Source: Promethearchaeota archaeon
GTDB lineage: Archaea; Asgardarchaeota; Lokiarchaeia; Helarchaeales; RDOG01
Length of the DNA stretch: 64,000 bases
Reading direction: 5' to 3'
Assembly: GCA_011365055.1 (NCBI GenBank)
Contig: RDOG01000006.1
Location: 209,895 to 273,894, forward strand
In this document: positions 61,514 through 64,000 of the stretch, piece by piece
How the letters are laid out: each line of letters opens with the position of its first letter
How positions within the stretch are numbered: position 1 is the first letter of the stretch
Notes under the pieces: model-generated
Databases searched by the model: none
Seen by the model: the letters and a program-made list of their open reading frames with translations, nothing else
Told to the model about the DNA's origin: nothing
Program-made: the position numbers and the translations under genes

Positions 61514-64000
61514 ATGCGAGAACAAATAAAAACCAGCGAAAAGACAAAATTAAAACAATTAAGAAAACCCCAACCAAATAAAATTTCATTTCGTACTATC
61601 TATCATTCAAAGAAGCTGAATAATCCTGACGAAAAGCTAATTCACGATTTTTCAGAAGATTATTTAAATCATTCACAAATTATTGGGGAATCCTTGCTGG
61701 AAGATAACCTAATTGTTCTACTAGAACACGAAATAAACGTAATTGAATACCTAAATCAAGCAGTTCCTCGCAATATCGATGGAGAGTTTAAACCACTATC
61801 ATATATTCGTTATGATGGAATTCGCGAGGATTGGATACCTGATTTTTCAGTGATTTGGAAACACCGTAAACCTATGATTATCGAAGTTAAACCATTAGCA
61901 GTAATTAATAAAGAGCGAAAAAAATTATTTAACAAGTGGAAACAAGCGGAAGAAATAGCAAAAAAGAATAACTGGGATTTTTATGTTTTTACAGATATGT
62001 ATAAGTCAAAAAGTTTTCGTGTAGAAAATATTATTGATTTAGAAAGCCAATTAGTATTTGCTACAAAAGAATGTCAAGAAATGGTAATGAAACTATTTAA
62101 TACAAAGGAATATAATAAAAATTTCAGAAAATATTGGACAATCGAAGAAATACAAAATACTTTAAAATCTTATAAATTTTCAAGAGGTGAAATTTTAGCA
62201 AGTGTATTTTATTTAATATATAACAATAAATTATTTGTTGATTTAGACAAAATTGTGAACATATTAACCCCCATTTTTAATGATAAATCTCTCTCTTTAC
62301 CTTTAGATAAATGGTTGTTAAAATTTGACTGGGAAAATGAGCAAGCTCAAGAAAATTTTACATTAATAGATGAAAATTATCTTTCAAAAGAGCAGTTCAA
62401 ACGATTTAATGAGGCAAAGGAAATTGTATTATCATATAAAAATGGAGAGAGCCCAAGCCAAATAATGCTAAAATATGGTGTTTCAAAGCAAACAATTTAT
62501 AATTTATGGAAAAAATCAGAGTTTGGTACAAATTTTAATAGATTAATACGCAGAAAAGGATCAGGGCGCCCTAATAAATCTTTATTTATTATTGATGGGG
62601 ACCAAAAAATTACTTATTTAGATGAACAATTTAAAAAAACAATTGAATATTATGAAAAACCTGAAAAACCTAATAAAGAAGAATGTTGGAACCATTTTTT
62701 ACATCTAAAACGAGTTATTGCTTATAATGAAGGATTAATTGATTCTTACCGTAAATCCCAACAAGAGATACGAAAAATTATAAATAATTTACCAGAAAAA
62801 AACTTTTTTATGAGAGAATTAAATCGATACATTGAGAATTTTAAAAGGAGAGCAACTGTTAAAAGGGAAGGATTTAAAAAAGCTACAAAATTATTCCGGA
62901 ATATTACTGGTACAACCCCTTATACAAATTACATTGGTCAAATCTGTGAAATTGATCACACTCCTTCTGATGTAATTGGTATCGTACCCTTATCAATTTT
63001 TTATGACATTGAACAAAAGAAATCAGGATCAAGAATTAAAAGGCAATACATGAATAGAGCGGTAATTACTACTGTAATGGATCTTCACACTCGAACAATC
63101 CTTGGTTACGGTTTAAGATATCGAAAACCAAGTATAGAATCAACTTTTTTAGCATTGCGAAGAACCATTCTTGGGAAAATTAATCCTTTAGCAACCGAAG
63201 AAGAAAAAAGTAAAATGTCTTCTGCTGAAAAAATCCTTAATACATTAGGAGGAATGGTCCAAACACAATTACTACCGGTTGAACTTTATACTCAAATAAA
63301 AAATGAATTCGATCCTATTGATGGCAGTGCAGGATTAAGATTAGTTGCGGATTGGTGGGATGAAATAAAGGTAATGCCTAGAATTTTACATACTGATAAT
63401 GGAAGTGATTTTCAAAGTAAGGAAATAATTAAATGGGGGAAGAAATTTAAAGTTAAATTTTACATTCGACCTGTAGGAGGAGCTAATTACGGAGGTCATA
63501 TTGAAAGATTATTAAAAACTCTTAATAAAGAGGCATTCCATACTCTTCCTGGTACAACAAAGGGAACAATTGAAGAACGAGGGGATTATAAAAGTGAAAA
63601 AAAAGCAATATTGACATTTGAACAGATGGAAACTTTCTTTTTACTTGCCATTCTCAGATATCACGTTAAAGTTCATCAAGCATTAGGTATACCGCCAATG
63701 GAGGCTTGGAATCGTGCAGTAAACCGTGGGGATAACTTAACTCCTTTTCAGACAAAAAAAGAAATAATCCATCTTGCTTATAATACATTACGAACGAAAA
63801 TAAGAAAATATAATCAGAATCAAGGAATTTCAATAAATGGTATTATGTATAATTATGATTCCATTATAAATCGAGATAATTCGTGGGCTTTACAATTTAA
63901 TCAAGGTGATAAAATAATTGTTAGATATGATCCAACAGACATTCGATTTGTTTGGTGGTGGAATCCAAAATCAAATAAACCTGTTAGAGTATGGGCAACT
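61514..64000 (+). CDS. tnsAB: TnsA-TnsB fusion transposase, truncated by window edge
   Basis: The frame is open for 829 codons from ATG 61514 to the window end. Residues 70-200 are TnsA: ESLLEDNLIVLLEHEINVIE, then WIPDF (D110) and IIEVKP (E124, K126), the PD-(D/E)xK endonuclease that cuts the 5' ends. An HTH follows near 300-335. The TnsB integrase core has D481 (CEIDHTPSD), D628 (LHTDNGSDF) and E664 (GGHIERLLKTLN), a D-35-E spacing. A C-terminal beta-barrel begins near residue 770 (GDKIIVRYDPTD). TnsC, TnsD/TniQ and any Cas genes would lie to the right, outside the window. Confidence 0.93.
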   Translation, partial: MREQIKTSEKTKLKQLRKPQPNKISFRTIYHSKKLNNPDEKLIHDFSEDYLNHSQIIGESLLEDNLIVLLEHEINVIEYLNQAVPRNIDGEFKPLSYIRYDGIREDWIPDFSVIWKHRKPMIIEVKPLAVINKERKKLFNKWKQAEEIAKKNNWDFYVFTDMYKSKSFRVENIIDLESQLVFATKECQEMVMKLFNTKEYNKNFRKYWTIEEIQNTLKSYKFSRGEILASVFYLIYNNKLFVDLDKIVNILTPIFNDKSLSLPLDKWLLKFDWENEQAQENFTLIDENYLSKEQFKRFNEAKEIVLSYKNGESPSQIMLKYGVSKQTIYNLWKKSEFGTNFNRLIRRKGSGRPNKSLFIIDGDQKITYLDEQFKKTIEYYEKPEKPNKEECWNHFLHLKRVIAYNEGLIDSYRKSQQEIRKIINNLPEKNFFMRELNRYIENFKRRATVKREGFKKATKLFRNITGTTPYTNYIGQICEIDHTPSDVIGIVPLSIFYDIEQKKSGSRIKRQYMNRAVITTVMDLHTRTILGYGLRYRKPSIESTFLALRRTILGKINPLATEEEKSKMSSAEKILNTLGGMVQTQLLPVELYTQIKNEFDPIDGSAGLRLVADWWDEIKVMPRILHTDNGSDFQSKEIIKWGKKFKVKFYIRPVGGANYGGHIERLLKTLNKEAFHTLPGTTKGTIEERGDYKSEKKAILTFEQMETFFLLAILRYHVKVHQALGIPPMEAWNRAVNRGDNLTPFQTKKEIIHLAYNTLRTKIRKYNQNQGISINGIMYNYDSIINRDNSWALQFNQGDKIIVRYDPTDIRFVWWWNPKSNKPVRVWAT

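Overview
This 64 kb window is very A+T-rich archaeal DNA that I read as an Asgard archaeon (Promethearchaeota; Lokiarchaeia- or Heimdallarchaeia-like). The genus-level guess is inference. Core information genes are archaeal: uL2, uL23, RFC small subunit, Orc1/Cdc6, a GINS23-type protein, Cdc48, FAU-1, Trm-G10, RNase Z and an EF-2 paralogue. They are interleaved with eukaryote-like families typical of Asgards: MglA/Arf-like small GTPases, roadblock and longin-like proteins, a pair of TRAPP Bet3-like proteins, a ubiquitin-like protein ending in Gly-Gly, a possible proteasome-assembly-chaperone-like protein and very long coiled coils. Many genes appear to start at TTG or GTG a few bases after a GGTGA or GGAG ribosome-binding site.

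Layout. 1-8.6 kb: coiled-coil and cytoskeleton/trafficking-like genes (V4R-roadblock fusion, a TrmB protein with a huge coiled-coil insert plus its STAND ATPase, the Bet3-like pair). 8.6-18 kb: metabolism and RNA genes (GalT, a cyclotransferase/amidoligase pair, FAU-1, IMPase) and an intron-containing tRNA-Leu. 18-31 kb: a HAD phosphatase and Cdc48, two GTPase/roadblock modules, tRNA-Gly with an intron, Prs, a surface protein and a split EF-2 paralogue. 31-48 kb: RNA modification and processing genes, Orc1/Cdc6, RFC, a HerA-like membrane ATPase, uL2/uL23. 48-57 kb: origin-recognition-box-like sites, a longin-Arf GTPase, an isopropylmalate-synthase-family enzyme, macro domain, membrane proteins and GINS23. 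57-64 kb: an accessory block with a CARF-HTH regulator, a PD-(D/E)xK nuclease, small unknown genes and, at the right edge, a TnsA-TnsB fusion transposase of a Tn7-like element.

The most striking signal is a set of four 30-31 nt introns with bulge-helix-bulge (BHB) geometry. Two are in tRNAs at non-canonical positions (tRNA-Gly T-loop; tRNA-Leu between D-arm and anticodon arm). Two lie inside protein genes, where they create stop codons or a frameshift. Removing the predicted 31 nt from the EF-2 paralogue restores the G3 motif DTPGHVD. Removing the predicted 30 nt from the HAD gene turns DLDGTHF-stop into DLDGTLVHVP. An ordinary annotation would call both genes broken. I infer that this organism splices short mRNA introns with its tRNA-splicing endonuclease.

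Other points of interest are ORB-like elements in two intergenic regions around the orc1/cdc6 gene (a candidate replication origin region), a head-to-head pair of TGT/ACA transposon-like ends around 5 bp next to the tnsAB gene, and a CARF regulator divergent from a nuclease without any CRISPR array in view. Everything here was read by eye; no search or folding program was run.
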